A stretch of 64,000 nucleotides of DNA from Thuidium tamariscinum (Eukaryota > Streptophyta > Bryopsida > Hypnales > Thuidiaceae): the NCBI GenBank assembly GCA_947034885.2, contig OX344755.2, forward strand, positions 20,343,052 to 20,407,051, given 5' to 3'. The position numbers and the translations under genes are program-made. Shown piece by piece: positions 23,956-34,294 of the stretch (the stretch's first letter is position 1; each line of letters begins with the position of its first letter). Below the pieces are notes generated by a model. It saw nothing but the letters and a program-made list of their open reading frames with translations, was not told the origin of the DNA and ran no database searches.

Positions 23956-24300
23956 CTAGAAGCACATGATGCTGATTTAGTTTATTATGAATTAGTTTAT
24001 TATATAGCGTATCGTAGCTTGTTGTACCCGTATACATGCATATTCCATTACAGCGAAGCTTTCCAGCCGCAACTCCTTCCCGGCTCCCTGAATCGTTTCA
24101 CTTCTTTTCAATGAACTTGCACCAATTTGCCATGTCCAACCGAGTGAAGCACTGAAGAATTGTTTCCACTGGAAACGTTCGAGTTGGACTGGTTGTGAAC
24201 GTTAACTGGTTGCATTGCGAACGTGTCTCCGATTGTCACCGAAATCTTTGTCTCTTCGATCCGATTGTGCAATCCATCCTTGTTGAACGCCGCCAGCCCA

Positions 24301-24524
24301 TCGATCAGATGGGAAGATAGGCTCACTACAAATAATGAACTGGCCCGGCCCCTAAGTGCGTCGGTGGCCCGAGTAATCGTGTATATCCTCCTGTATCGGT
24401 CGTGGCGGCCCATCGATCAGATGGGAAGATAGGCTCACTACAATTAATGAACTGGCCCGGCCCCTAAGTGCATCGGTGGCCCGAGTAATCATGTATATCC
24501 TCCTGTATCGATCGGAACGATCGA
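24301..24524 (+). repeat. 112-bp tandem duplication in the promoter of copy 3
   Basis: Two nearly identical units (24301-24412, 24413-24524) each containing TCGATCAGATGGGAAGATAG, ACTGGCCCGGCCCCTAAGTG and GTATATCCTCCTGTATCG. Modules 4 and 5 have a single unit. Confidence 0.93.
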
Positions 24525-24738
24525 GATCGATGCAAATTCTTGAGAGGTGTGGTCAACTTGACCAGATGACTGGGGATGCATGCATCGATCACTTCATAGA
24601 CACATGCGCTTCTGCAAAAACCTCATCACCGCAGAACTTATCTACACGATCGAGCGAGTGACTGCCACGGGGGCTGCCCATTGGAACCGGGAGAAGTTCC
24701 GTGTGTTCCAGCCCGCGTGCCCCGTCCGGTGCTGAAAG

Positions 24739-24746
24739 TAAATAAA
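24739..24746 (+). promoter_or_regulatory. Altered TATA box of gene copy 3 (class II promoter)
   Basis: TAAATAAA stands where copies 4 and 5 have TATATAAA, directly before AGGGCAACGC. The change probably weakens the core promoter and accompanies the stop codon in this copy. Confidence 0.6.
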
Positions 24747-25380
24747 GGGCAACGCGCTCTGGACTCCTCCAGTCGATCACTCCTGCTCTTCTCCACGACT
24801 CGATCCAGCGTCACGCTTTTGATCTCGTGACTCTGCCAGCAATTTCCGGCATTCATTGTGAGGCTTTCTTAGCTTGAAGCCTCATTGTGAAAGGATCCAT
24901 ACGTCAATTGGACTTCGTAGCTCTAATTCGTGACTGTCTTCAGATGCATAAGTACCTATATACCGGCGATATGCTTAGCTAGTCTAGAGTCTAGACATGT
25001 CGTGGATTTGACTGTTTGGAAGCTCAAGCTTTTGAGCACAGATACTGTACATGGTGTAGATCGATGTTAACTAATTTGTAGTCGAATATACACACTCTCG
25101 GGGATGCATGCATTCTGTAAAATTCTTGCTCCGATACCAAAAAAGTAGTTGAATCCTAGCTTGTTGCAACTGTGCTGCGAACATTAGTCTGCACGATTGT
25201 CAGTCGAGAAGCTGTACAGTGCATGCATAGTGGTGGTCCAGGAGTAAATTGTTTGCTGGTCTATGCCCTTCCTCTGATTTAGTTCGCCGTGGCTAATTGA
25301 ATTTCCATGTACCTGCTTGTGTTGTGTGCGTGTCCAGAGAACGATCCGAGCATCAATTAATTCGATCACCGCTTGTTGCC

Positions 25381-25794
25381 ATGGGTACCCGATCCGCCAA
25401 GAACGGCCTCGCCGTCCTCTCGATCTTGCTGCTGGTGCTCGTCGCCCAGAAGGCGGAAGCCATGAACGTGGTGCTCACCAACAACATGAACTAGCAAGTG
25501 GGCGTCACGTGCGGCTTCGAGGGCCGCGTCGGCGACTTCGGGTCTCGCATTCTCCCGCAAGGCCAGAGTTACGTGTTCCAGGTCGGCAACGGTGGCGCCG
25601 ACTTCGCTGGGCTGCGCTACTCGTGCACCTTCGCTTCGTTGGGCAAGCCCAACACCGTATTGGAGGTGTTCTCCGGCACGGGTGGCGCCGGCAACGGTCC
25701 TTGCCAGTGCGCGGGCGCCGTGTGTCCGTGGTCGATCACCTTCGGCGGGTTCTCGTGCAACGGCAGACGCTTCTCCCACGGCTGGGGAAGCTGA
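25381..25794 (+). pseudogene. S-protein-homologue-like secreted protein, copy 3 (one in-frame stop)
   Basis: The 137-codon frame begins at ATG 25381 (gccATGggt) and ends with GWGS and TGA at 25792-25794. Codon 38 is TAG (25492-25494) where other copies have CAG (Gln, in NNMNQQVGVTC). The rest of the frame is open. The signal peptide is unchanged apart from Ala2 to Gly, so a truncated product would be the leader plus ten residues of the mature part. Residue 130 region reads NGRRFSHGW instead of NGGRFSHGW. The probable leader intron acceptor reads CCAGAG rather than CCAGCAG, and the TATA box is altered (24739-24746). Three independent changes thus point to loss of function. Class II upstream region. 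It is the closest partner in head-to-head arrangement with copy 2. Confidence 0.8.
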
Positions 25795-25989
25795 ACGTAG
25801 TTAGGGAAGCTTTCATCGAGCTACTTGCTTTCAATTGTAGTCGTGCAGTGATCGAGCAGCAGTTGTGCTCGTCACTGTCCAACCAGCTACTTGTGCTGGA
25901 GACATGGATCGAGCGCCATTAATCCAGTGCATATATGTTTCGGTGTCGCTGTTGTTACATGTGAAGAGCTAGCTAGGTAGCTCTGAGAC

Positions 25990-25995
25990 AATAAA
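25990..25995 (+). terminator. Poly(A) signal of gene copy 3
   Basis: AATAAA in GCTCTGAGACAATAAAG, about 195 bases after the stop codon; block conserved across the six copies. Confidence 0.7.
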
Positions 25996-26402
25996 GTGCA
26001 TTTCCATGCATGATTGTGTTGCGTCATTTGATCTGCCGAGTGAGTTGCAGTTTGTCTTCAGAATTGTGAATAATTATGTGAATGAATCAACGGGCATGAC
26101 TTTCAGACAATTCAGAGGTGGCGGCACTGTACTTGTCCGAATTCTGTCCCTTTTTCAGTTGGACCGTTTTTGTATTACAACTGTCTTCATGACCAAGATG
26201 CATGAGCTCTCAAGCCTTTTGATTCTGGATTCCTTTGTGGATTCATTGGATTCATGAAATTATAGTGACTTTTCAACCCAAATTTCATATTTTCATTTCA
26301 TTTGAGCCCCATTTCTAATCCTTTGAACTCCAATTGAACCCCAACATATAATACATTAGCTTGAAATTTAGAATGCAAGAGAGTAAAATTGTATCTTGAA
26401 GG

Positions 26403-26708
26403 CAAATTTTGTTAAAATGGTGGTATACTAGTATTCCTTATGCCATTTTTCAAACCACATGAGCTGAACTAAAAATTGACATCTAGGAATAGTATAGATT
26501 TCAAACATCTAGGGTACATGTAGATTGTAGATTTTCAAAATCTACAACACTTCTAAATTTCAGACCACACGGTTTGAAATATGTTGGACATATGTAGATT
26601 TTAGACATCTACAATAGATCTAGATTTCAAAAATCTATGACAATTTTAGATTTTTGATCGCGTGGTTTGAACTACCAAAAGTGTCAAACTAATGGAATAC
26701 CTCTATTT
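26403..26708 (+). mobile_element. Family E element, right end lost
   Basis: Begins GGCAAATTTTGTTAAAATGG and follows 57902-58214 closely (ACCACACGGTTTGAA, GCGTGGTTTGAACTA), but the terminal bases on the right are replaced by the start of family B at 26713. Confidence 0.75.
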
Positions 26709-26712
26709 TAAC

Positions 26713-28326
26713 CCCTAAAGGGGTCGTTGCAAGAAACACCGTGCAAAAAGTGTAGCATTTTCAATAGTACTTTTTTCCAGGAGTACTTTAAAATTAGAAA
26801 AAAAAGTTTTAAACAAAGTGAAAAATATGTTTTATGTATAAACCTTTAAGAAGAAGGTACCCTAGAAAGGCATAGGAAAAATCTCTAAGTAGGAAATCCA
26901 GAAAAGTGCAAAATCTCATGAAAATTAGTACTTCCACATTTTAATTTGTAAAATATAGGAAAATCAATTTTAAGAAAAACTACAAATTAGCCATTTGAGG
27001 AAAGTTGATTTTGATGAGATTTGACCAAAAGAACGATCTTAGAACCATTATCATTGTTCAGAAATTGCGTGCCATGGAAAAAAAATTGTACTCATGTGGA
27101 GGACATAAAAAAATATATTTTTAGATTTTTATTTAGAATTTGTAGGTTTTACACCTATGCAAATAGACCATGAAAGTTTCATCTTTAAATCATTAAATTT
27201 AGACACTGCAAACGTAATGGTAACCATAAACGTATTTATGTGACAACTCAACGAAAATGTTTTTTAAATATAAAATGATTTTTTTAATTTCTGAAAAATA
27301 AGGGATCTGATAAACTTCAAGTTAGGTATGTTCAATAAAAATTTCATGTTCATTGGACTTAATCTCCAAAAGTTATAGTGGAAAACAAAAAAGTGGTTTG
27401 CAGTGTAACGTGAAATAGGACCGGTGTTTCTTGCAATGACCCAAAGGACCATTGTTTCTTCGGGGGACAAATGCAATTTTGGGAGGTACCTACGGGCTGA
27501 ATTTTTGTCCTAATTTTTTGAAACTTTTTTTGGAGATAGAAAAATTGAATATCTTTGTGGGGATATAATTTTTTTCCAATCGGTGCCCGGGAACAAAAGT
27601 TATGCCCAAATAAGCTCAAAACAGGGGACGACAGGCAGTTGAGGCAACAAAGTTTTTTTCTTATATATTATATTTTTGTCTATCTAGGAAGCTTTGATTC
27701 ATTTTATTTGGATTTGTTATGAGAAAGTTATAGACATTCTTGTTTTTCGGGCAATTAGAGCATTTTCTTAAAAAAAATAACTTGTAGGATTTATTTCTGG
27801 ATGCAATTTTTGCAATTTTTCAAAAAAACAAATTTTTCATGTTTTATTTTACTTGCTAGAACAATCCCACCATTAGGATTAGTGCATTTTAATTCCATCT
27901 AAAAGATATTAATATTTTAGATTTTCCTTCTATCTCGTACCCACTTCTACTTAACATTTTTTTAAGAATGAAAATTAAGTTTTTTTGAATTTCTTTTTCC
28001 TAGATTCTCAACTCAATTTTGTACTATAAATAATTAAAGCTCAAAACTCTTTAGTGTAAATTTTTTAAGTTAAAAATGTTCAAAGTCAAAAAATCCAATC
28101 CTGCAATGTGCTAAAAAACTTGTTTTTCCTACTTTAAATGCAAGTATCTTGCAATCTATCTAGTCAAAAATTTTGAAATTTTTTCCACACTGTCTTAGAC
28201 TAGAGAGGTATAGGACCCTACGGTTAGATGTGAAAAAAAATTAATTAAAATTTTTTTTACTCTTTGCTATAGAATTGGCAGTTTTTAGTGTTTTGGAGTA
28301 GAAAACAGGGCTTGGTCCTTTAGGGT
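26713..28326 (+). mobile_element. Family B element, interrupted by T1d in its left end
   Basis: TTAA (26709-26712), then CCCCTAAAG, then T1d, then GGACCATTG... to GGTCCTTTAGGGT and TTAA at 28327-28330. Removing the insert (721 bp plus 4) leaves about 889 bp, in line with 62730-63653. Interior shares CTTGCAATCTA and ATAGGACCCTACGGTTA-type blocks with the other B copies. No transposase. Confidence 0.75.
26722..27442 (+). mobile_element. T1d element inside the end of family B (721 bp)
   Basis: Ends GGGTCGTTGCAAGAAACAC and GTGTTTCTTGCAATGACCC. Target duplication AAAG at 26718-26721 and 27443-27446. Excising it restores the family B end TTAACCCCTAAAGGACCA, an independent confirmation. Confidence 0.93.
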
Positions 28327-28330
28327 TTAA

Positions 28331-28835
28331 CAAAATTTGCGATATCAATGTATTAAAAATAATTTCATTTGTTGCCATTCTACCTCAAAATATGGGTTAA
28401 TGGTGAAAATAAGTGCCTCTATTTAATTCTAATGTACTATCTCTAAGCCATTATTTTCAATCAATTGAAAAAAATATCTTAATGTAAAGTTTTAAAGAAT
28501 CTTTTGACTATTCTATAAGAGTGAAAAATTCATTGAAAAGATTTCAACACTTTTAAAAAAACCCGAAGATAGGGCATAAATCTTGAGGGACAAATTTGGT
28601 TTGAAGGCTTCAACGATAAAGCTCTTAAAAACTTTTCAACCACTTAGTTTTGAAAGGGTTTATGAATTCAAGGTACAAACTAAAATAGGTTGATTTCCTT
28701 TAATTTCCTAAAACTAAATTAATAAACACTTTCAAGTTTCAATACTTTACTAATAAAAAAGAATCAAAACTCAAGTGCCACAAACTAAGTAATTAATTTG
28801 GTGATCCTATGCCACTCCCTATGTATAGTAGTCTT
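28331..28835 (+). repeat. Segment D, left part
   Basis: Colinear with 45180-45690 (ATCAATTGAA-AAATATCTT, GAGGGACAAATTTGGTTTGAAGG, AATTTGGTGATCCTATGCC). Continues at 30410 beyond an inserted T1e. Confidence 0.7.
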
Positions 28836-30409
28836 GGGTCATTTCAAGAAACACTTACCACTTTTGGAGCACTTTGCAAAATTGATTCTTATTTAATGCT
28901 ATAACTTTTGATTGATGAATTCAATGTTGAAAACAAAACAAAATTATTTTCAAAGTTTTTGATTGCAATCATATTTTATATTTTCCAAAAATTTTAAAAA
29001 ATCATTTGATATTTAAAAGATATTTTTGTTAGAGTATCACACTTTGAAGATTAGGATTTTTTTAATACTAAATTGAGTGGTTTAAATTAATTTTTTTTAG
29101 TTGAAATTTTTGTGGTATATTTTTATAGTAAGTAGACATGTCTCTACCAAAGGTCATCTAAAAAAACATTATTTTATAAGGGTCATTGCAAGAAACACCG
29201 GTCCTATTTCGCAACGTGCAACATGAACCACTTTTATGTTTTCCACTATAACTTTTGGAGATTAAGTCCAATGAACATGAAATTTTTAGTGAACATACCT
29301 AACTTGAAGTTTATTAGATCCCTTTTTTTCAGAAATTAAAAAAAACCATTTTATATTTAAAAAACATTTTTGTTGAGCTGTCACAAAATTACGTTTATGG
29401 TTATCATTACGTTCGTAGTGTCTAAATTTAATGATTTGAAGACGAAACTTTCATGGTCTATTTGCATAGGTGTAAAACCTATAAATTCCAAATAAAAATC
29501 TGAAAATATGTTTTTTTATGCCCTCCACATGAGTACAAATTTTTTCCCGTGGCACGCAATTTTTGAACATTGATGATGGTTCTAAGATTGTTCTTTTGGT
29601 CAAATCTCTTGAAAATCAACTTTCCTCAAATGGACAATTTTTAGTTTTTCTTAAAATTGATTTTCCAATTTTTTATAATTTAAAATGTAGAAGTACTAAT
29701 TTTCATGAGATTTTGCACTTTTCTGGATTTCCTACTTAGAGATTCTTCCTATGCCTTTCTTTTTTAGGGTACCTTCTTCTTAAAGGTTTATACATGAAAC
29801 ATATTTTTCACTTTTTTTAAAACTTGTTTTTCTAATTTTAAAGTACTCCTGGAAAAAAAAAGACTAAGTTTGAAAACGCTCACTTTTTGTACGGTGTTTC
29901 TTGCAACGACCCATAACCTCTACAGTCTACATTAGTGCAAATAGGCTTTGCTTGCACGCACACTTCTAAATTATATTAGAAATAGTTTTGAATTCATTTT
30001 TTTAGTCAAACTTCATCTCTAAGAAGTCTTCTCAAATGGCCAATTTTTTGTTTTTTTCAAAATTGTTTTTCCTATCTTTTATAAATTAAAAATGTCAATG
30101 TATGTATTTTCTTTCCTAAAATTCAATGTCTAAGATAAAGTCCAAGAAAATACATTTTTGCAATCACATGATAGTATAAAAAATCCAAATCTTAAAAATG
30201 TAACATGTTAACAAAAATAACTTTTAAATATAAAATGATTTTTTAATTTTTTGAAAGATATAGAATATGATTACAATAAAAAACTCTTGAAATAGTTTTT
30301 TTAATTTTAGACATTGAATTCATTATTCATCTATCAAAAGTTACAACATTGAACAAGAATCAATTTTGCAAAGTACTACAAAAGTGGTTAGTATTTCTTA
30401 AAATGACCA
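28836..30409. mobile_element. T1e element with long inverted repeats, interrupted by T1d
   Basis: Left end GGGTCATTTCAAGAAACAC, right end GTATTTCTTAAAATGACCA. Flanks TCTT (28832-28835) and TGTT (30410-30413), one mismatch. Unlike the others the inverted similarity continues well over 200 bases inward (ACCACTTTTG, TTTGCAAAATTGATTCTT on both arms). T1d occupies 29180-29912. Confidence 0.8.
29180..29912 (-). mobile_element. T1d element nested in T1e (733 bp)
   Basis: Ends GGGTCATTGCAAGAAACACC and GGTGTTTCTTGCAACGACCC. Target duplication ATAA at 29176-29179 and 29913-29916. Body is inverted relative to 26722-27442 and closely similar. Confidence 0.92.
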
Positions 30410-30846
30410 TGTTAGATTTCAAGACCGACATGACTTATATTTAAACTACAAATTTGTTGTTTAATTTAAAAAATTTATAAAAAATAAAAAAATCAGAAGA
30501 AGAAAAAATTAAATGTATTCTTACGAATTTTTAAGCTGGAAAAATTCTCCAAAAATCATGTAAAAAACCTAAATAAATCAGTTTTTTTATGATTTTTGTT
30601 TTGCAAAAAAGTTCAAAAATATATTCAATTTAAAAAAAAAATTCCCAAGTACTTTGGATGAACTAGGTACATCACAAGAAAAAGAACTCAATGAATTGTG
30701 CACGGATATAAAGGAAGAATACTTTGAGCTTCTATGTGGATGGAAGTTTTCTTTACCTTGAAAGGATCTTTGGTACTTTGTGTAGTTTTTAAAAATAGTG
30801 AACATGATCTCAAGTCTAGGTTTTTGCTCTTAAAAATTACACTTAA
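30410..30846 (+). repeat. Segment D, right part
   Basis: Resumes the D segment with TTAGATTTCAAGAC (compare 45985) and carries GGATATAAAGGAAGAATACT (also at 46361). Ends at the TTAA target of element F (30843-30846). Confidence 0.7.
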
Positions 30847-31423
30847 CCCTGGAGCGTGCCGACATCCAATAATCCAATTTCTGGACGATGAACAGATTTG
30901 AAATTGTTTTTCTGTCTTGTTCCTGCTTGGATGGAAGTCATCCTAATTTTGAGAAATTCTTTATGAAGTTTTTGTTCTATCCAAGGGTTGGATTTGGTAT
31001 TTCTAAAGTACATAATTTTCTAAAATTACAAATGTGGAAGTATGTCAAGTGGTTGACTTGAGTTGACTGTAGTTCAAAACCAAATTTGCAAAAATGAGGT
31101 CATAGAATTAAAGAACAAAAAGTTTTCAAAAAATCACCATGTGAAGAGAAGCTCATTTTAAACCCACTCCAACAAGTTTTACTTGAAAAATGATAATATT
31201 TTGCTTGTAATTGAATTTTGAAGGAATTTTAAAATTTTTCTTTCAGAATTTATAGAAAAATATTGGTGAAAACATTGGAGAATCCAACCGTATGGATGGA
31301 ATCAAAAATTCAAAATTTACAACTTCTGTTTGTATTACAATCCCAAAATATTCTTCCAAATAGTACTTTATAATGATTTTTCCCAAATCGTCAATTCTGG
31401 ACATGATTCGGGACGCTCTAGGG
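30847..31423 (+). mobile_element. Element F, TTAA-target TIR element (577 bp)
   Basis: TTAA on both sides (30843-30846, 31424-31427). Left end CCCTGGAGCGTGCCGACATC, right end the inverse GGGACGCTCTAGGG. TTAA target plus CCC...GGG ends is the pattern of piggyBac-type elements; no transposase is present. Single copy in this window. Confidence 0.75.
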
Positions 31424-32109
31424 TTAAATTCCTTCTGGGTGATTGATCATGATGCTGATTTAGTTTATTATATAGCGTATCGTAGCTTGTTGTACCCGTA
31501 TGTATGCATATTCCATAACAGTGAAGCTTTCCAGCCGCAACTCCTTCCCGCTAGTCTCCCTGAATCGTTTCACGTCCATCCTTTCAATGGACTTGCACCA
31601 ATTTGCCATGTCCAACGGAGTGAAGCACTGAAGAATTAATTGTTTCCACTGGAAACGTTTCAACTGGAATGAATTGCGAACGTTAACTGGTTGCGAACCA
31701 CCGGCCGATTGTCTCCGAAATCTTCCTCTCTTCGAAACTACTGTGCCTGACACCGTAATCCATCCTTGTTGACCACCGCCAGCCCATCGATCAGATGGGA
31801 AGCTCGGCTCACTGCAATTAATGACCTGGCCCGGCCGGCCCCTAAGTACGTCGCTGGCTCGAGGACTTAATCGTGTATATCCTCCTGTATCGGTCGGAAC
31901 GATCGAGATCCATGAAAATTGTGGAGAGGTGTGGTCAACTTGACCAAATGACTGGGGATGCATGCATCGATCACTTCATAGACACATGCGCTTCCGCAAA
32001 AACCTCATCACCACAGAACTTATCTGCACGATCGAGCGAGTGACTGCCACGGGCTGCCCATTGGGACCGGGAGAAGTTCCAGCCCGCGTGCCCCGTCCAG
32101 TACTGCGAG

Positions 32110-32117
32110 TATATAAA
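32110..32117 (+). promoter_or_regulatory. TATA box of gene copy 4 (class II promoter)
   Basis: TATATAAA before GGGCAAGGC; same position as in copy 5. The GTGAGG donor near 32229 and CCAGCAG acceptor near 32697 delimit a probable leader intron. Confidence 0.7.
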
Positions 32118-32738
32118 GGGCAAGGCTCTCTGGACTCCTCCACTCGATCACTCCTGCTCTTCTCCACGATTCAATCCAGTGTCATGCTTTTGATCTCCTG
32201 ACTCTGCCAGCAATTTCCGGTTTTCATTGTGAGGCTTTCTTCGCTTGCAACCTCTTTGTGGAAGAGTCCATGCGTCAATTGGACTTCGTAGCTCCGATTT
32301 ATGACTGTCTTCAGATGCATGAGCACCCATATATCGGCGATATGCTTAGCTAGTCTATGTCGTGGATTTGACTGTCTGGAAGCTCAAGCTTGTATGCACA
32401 CTTGCACAGATACTGTACATGGTGTCGATCGATGTTAATTAATTTGCAGTCGAATATACACAGTCTCGGGGATGCATGCATTCTGCAAGACTCTTGCTCC
32501 GATACCAAAACAATAGTTGAGTCCTTCAGTCCTTGTTGCACTTGAGCTACGAGTATTAATCTGCACGACTGTCAGTCGGGTAGCTGTGGTCCAGGAGTAA
32601 AATACATGTTAGTTGGTCTATATATACCCTCCCTCCGAGTTAGTTTGCCGTGGCTAATTGAATTTCCGTGTGACTGTGTTGTGCGCGTGTCCAGCAGACA
32701 TATTCCAGCATCAATTCGATCACCGCTAGCTCATAGCC

Positions 32739-33152
32739 ATGGCGATCCTATCCGCCAAGAACGGCCTCGCCTTCCTCTCGATCTTGCTGCTGGTGCTCGG
32801 GTCCCAGAAGGCGGAAGCCATGAACGTGGTGCTCACCAACAACATGAACCAGCAAGTGGGCGTCACGTGCGGCTTTGAGGGCCGCGTCGGCGACTTCAGG
32901 TCCCGCATTCTCCCGCAAGGCCAGAGTTACGTGTTCTAGGTTGGCAACGGTGGCGCCGACTTCGCTGGGCTGTGCTACTCGTGCACCTTCGCTTCGTTGG
33001 GCAAGCCCAACACCGTGGTGGAGGTGTTCTCCGGCACGGGCGGCGCCGGCAACAATCCGTGCCAGTGCGCGGGCGCCGTGTGTCCGTGGTCGATCACCTT
33101 CGGCGGGTTCTCGTGCAACGGCGGACGCTTCTCCTACGGCTGGGGAAGCTGA
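32739..33152 (+). pseudogene. S-protein-homologue-like secreted protein, copy 4 (one in-frame stop)
   Basis: Starts at ATG 32739 (gccATGgc) and keeps a 137-codon frame to TGA at 33150-33152. Codon 67 is TAG (32937-32939) where intact copies have CAG; copy 1 carries exactly the same change. The remainder is open. Further differences: Gly-Ser for Val-Ala at residues 21-22, Arg for Gly at 54 in the GDFG motif, Cys for Arg at 79 and Tyr for His near the C-terminus. The clustering of unusual changes suggests relaxed constraint. The TATA box, leader intron borders and AATAAA (33361-33366) are all intact, so a transcript may still be made. The MAILS start is shared with copy 2 rather than with the MATRS copies. 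Confidence 0.8.
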
Positions 33153-33360
33153 ACGCAGTTAGGGAAGCTAGCTTTATATATTCGAGCTAGCTACTTGATA
33201 GGCTTGCATTGCTTGCTTTCAATTGTAGTCGTACAGTGAGCACTTGTGCTCGTCTTTACTTGTCCAACCAGCTACTTGTGTTGGAGAGATGGATGGATGA
33301 GGCGTGTGTCAGTTACGGGGTCGCCATAGATACATATGGAGAGCTGGGTGGCTCTGAGAC

Positions 33361-33366
33361 AATAAA
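33361..33366 (+). terminator. Poly(A) signal of gene copy 4
   Basis: AATAAA in GGCTCTGAGACAATAAAGAT, about 210 bases after the stop codon. Confidence 0.7.
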
Positions 33367-33529
33367 GATATTTTCAATACTTCCATCGGATTTCCATATA
33401 ATTATGTATGATTGCGTTGCGTCATTTGATCTGCCGAAGTGCCGAATGTGATGGAATTTGTCGTAAGAATTGTGGATAATTATGTGAATGAATTATATCA
33501 ACGGGCATGATATACGCTTAATGAAAATG

Positions 33530-34294
33530 AAAAAACAGCGGTGCATTGTATCCTTAGCCATTATTTAATATATGTAGGTCTATATAGAAAATCCAAAATG
33601 AATAAGCTTACTTGTATGAATAAAAAAACAATTCAATGAAGTACACTTTGTACTTGAACTTTACTAATTTGAATACCATTTTAATACATGTTTAGAAGTT
33701 ATTTGATTTTCTTAAACCCATGATTTCCAATTACCAATGTATTGAAAAATAATTTCATTTGTTGATCCCATCTTATAGTATGTGGAATTTCTTAAAGTGA
33801 TGGAAAATTGTGCCTCCATCTAATTTGAATTTGCTATCTACATGCCATTTGTTTCAATCAATTGAAAGAAAGATCAAGTTGTAAAGTTTTGAAGAATCCT
33901 TTCATTATTCTACAAGAATGAAAAATTCCTTGGAGACGGTCAACTAATACTTTTGGGGAAAGTATGCATGGTCTAGTATAAATAGAACCATGACCTAAGT
34001 GAGGAACAAGTTTAGTTTGGAGGCTTCTTAAAAAAATTTCTGAAAACTTTCAATAATATTTTGAAAGAGTTTTAGGAAGGTAGAACGGGAGCTTGTAGAA
34101 TTGTAAGAATAGAGAAAGTTCCGTCAAAAATGTTCTCATTGTTGCAAAAATGCAAACTAGCTTCTACTAGTGTGAAATTTTGAATTTAAAAATAAAATAA
34201 AATAAAATAATTAGAAATATATTATTAAAAAGAAAATAAATCATTTTAAAAGATAATTTTAAAACATTTAATAATCAATTAAAATAACTAATTA
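33530..34294 (+). repeat. Segment D', part 1
   Basis: Colinear with 15121-15880: AAATGAATAAGCTTACTTG, GCCATTTGTTTCAATCAATT, CATTATTCTACAAGAATG. No gene. Confidence 0.75.

Larger units (their letters stand above)
23960..26400 (+). repeat. Duplicated gene module 3
   Basis: Begins with the class II block AGTTTATTATATAGCGTATC, carries the promoter, leader, copy 3 and 3' flank, and continues to a segment (26270-26400) also found after copy 6 (56500-56640): CCATTTCTAATCCTTTGAAC and TGCAAGAGAGTAA. Confidence 0.8.
31440..33510 (+). repeat. Duplicated gene module 4
   Basis: Starts with the class II block AGTTTATTATATAGCGTATC, includes promoter, leader, copy 4 and the 3' flank to the CAACGGGCATGA segment near 33500, where D' begins. 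Confidence 0.8.

Noticed and set aside
31460-31963. Antisense frame of 167 codons over the class II promoter of copy 4, with a similar one at 46619-47062 over copy 5
   Set aside because: The peptides agree at both ends (SIVPTDTGGYTRLSPRASD, LDMANWCKSI) but run in different frames in the middle, and module 3 keeps only a short different frame. Conservation is at DNA level, as expected for a duplicated promoter.
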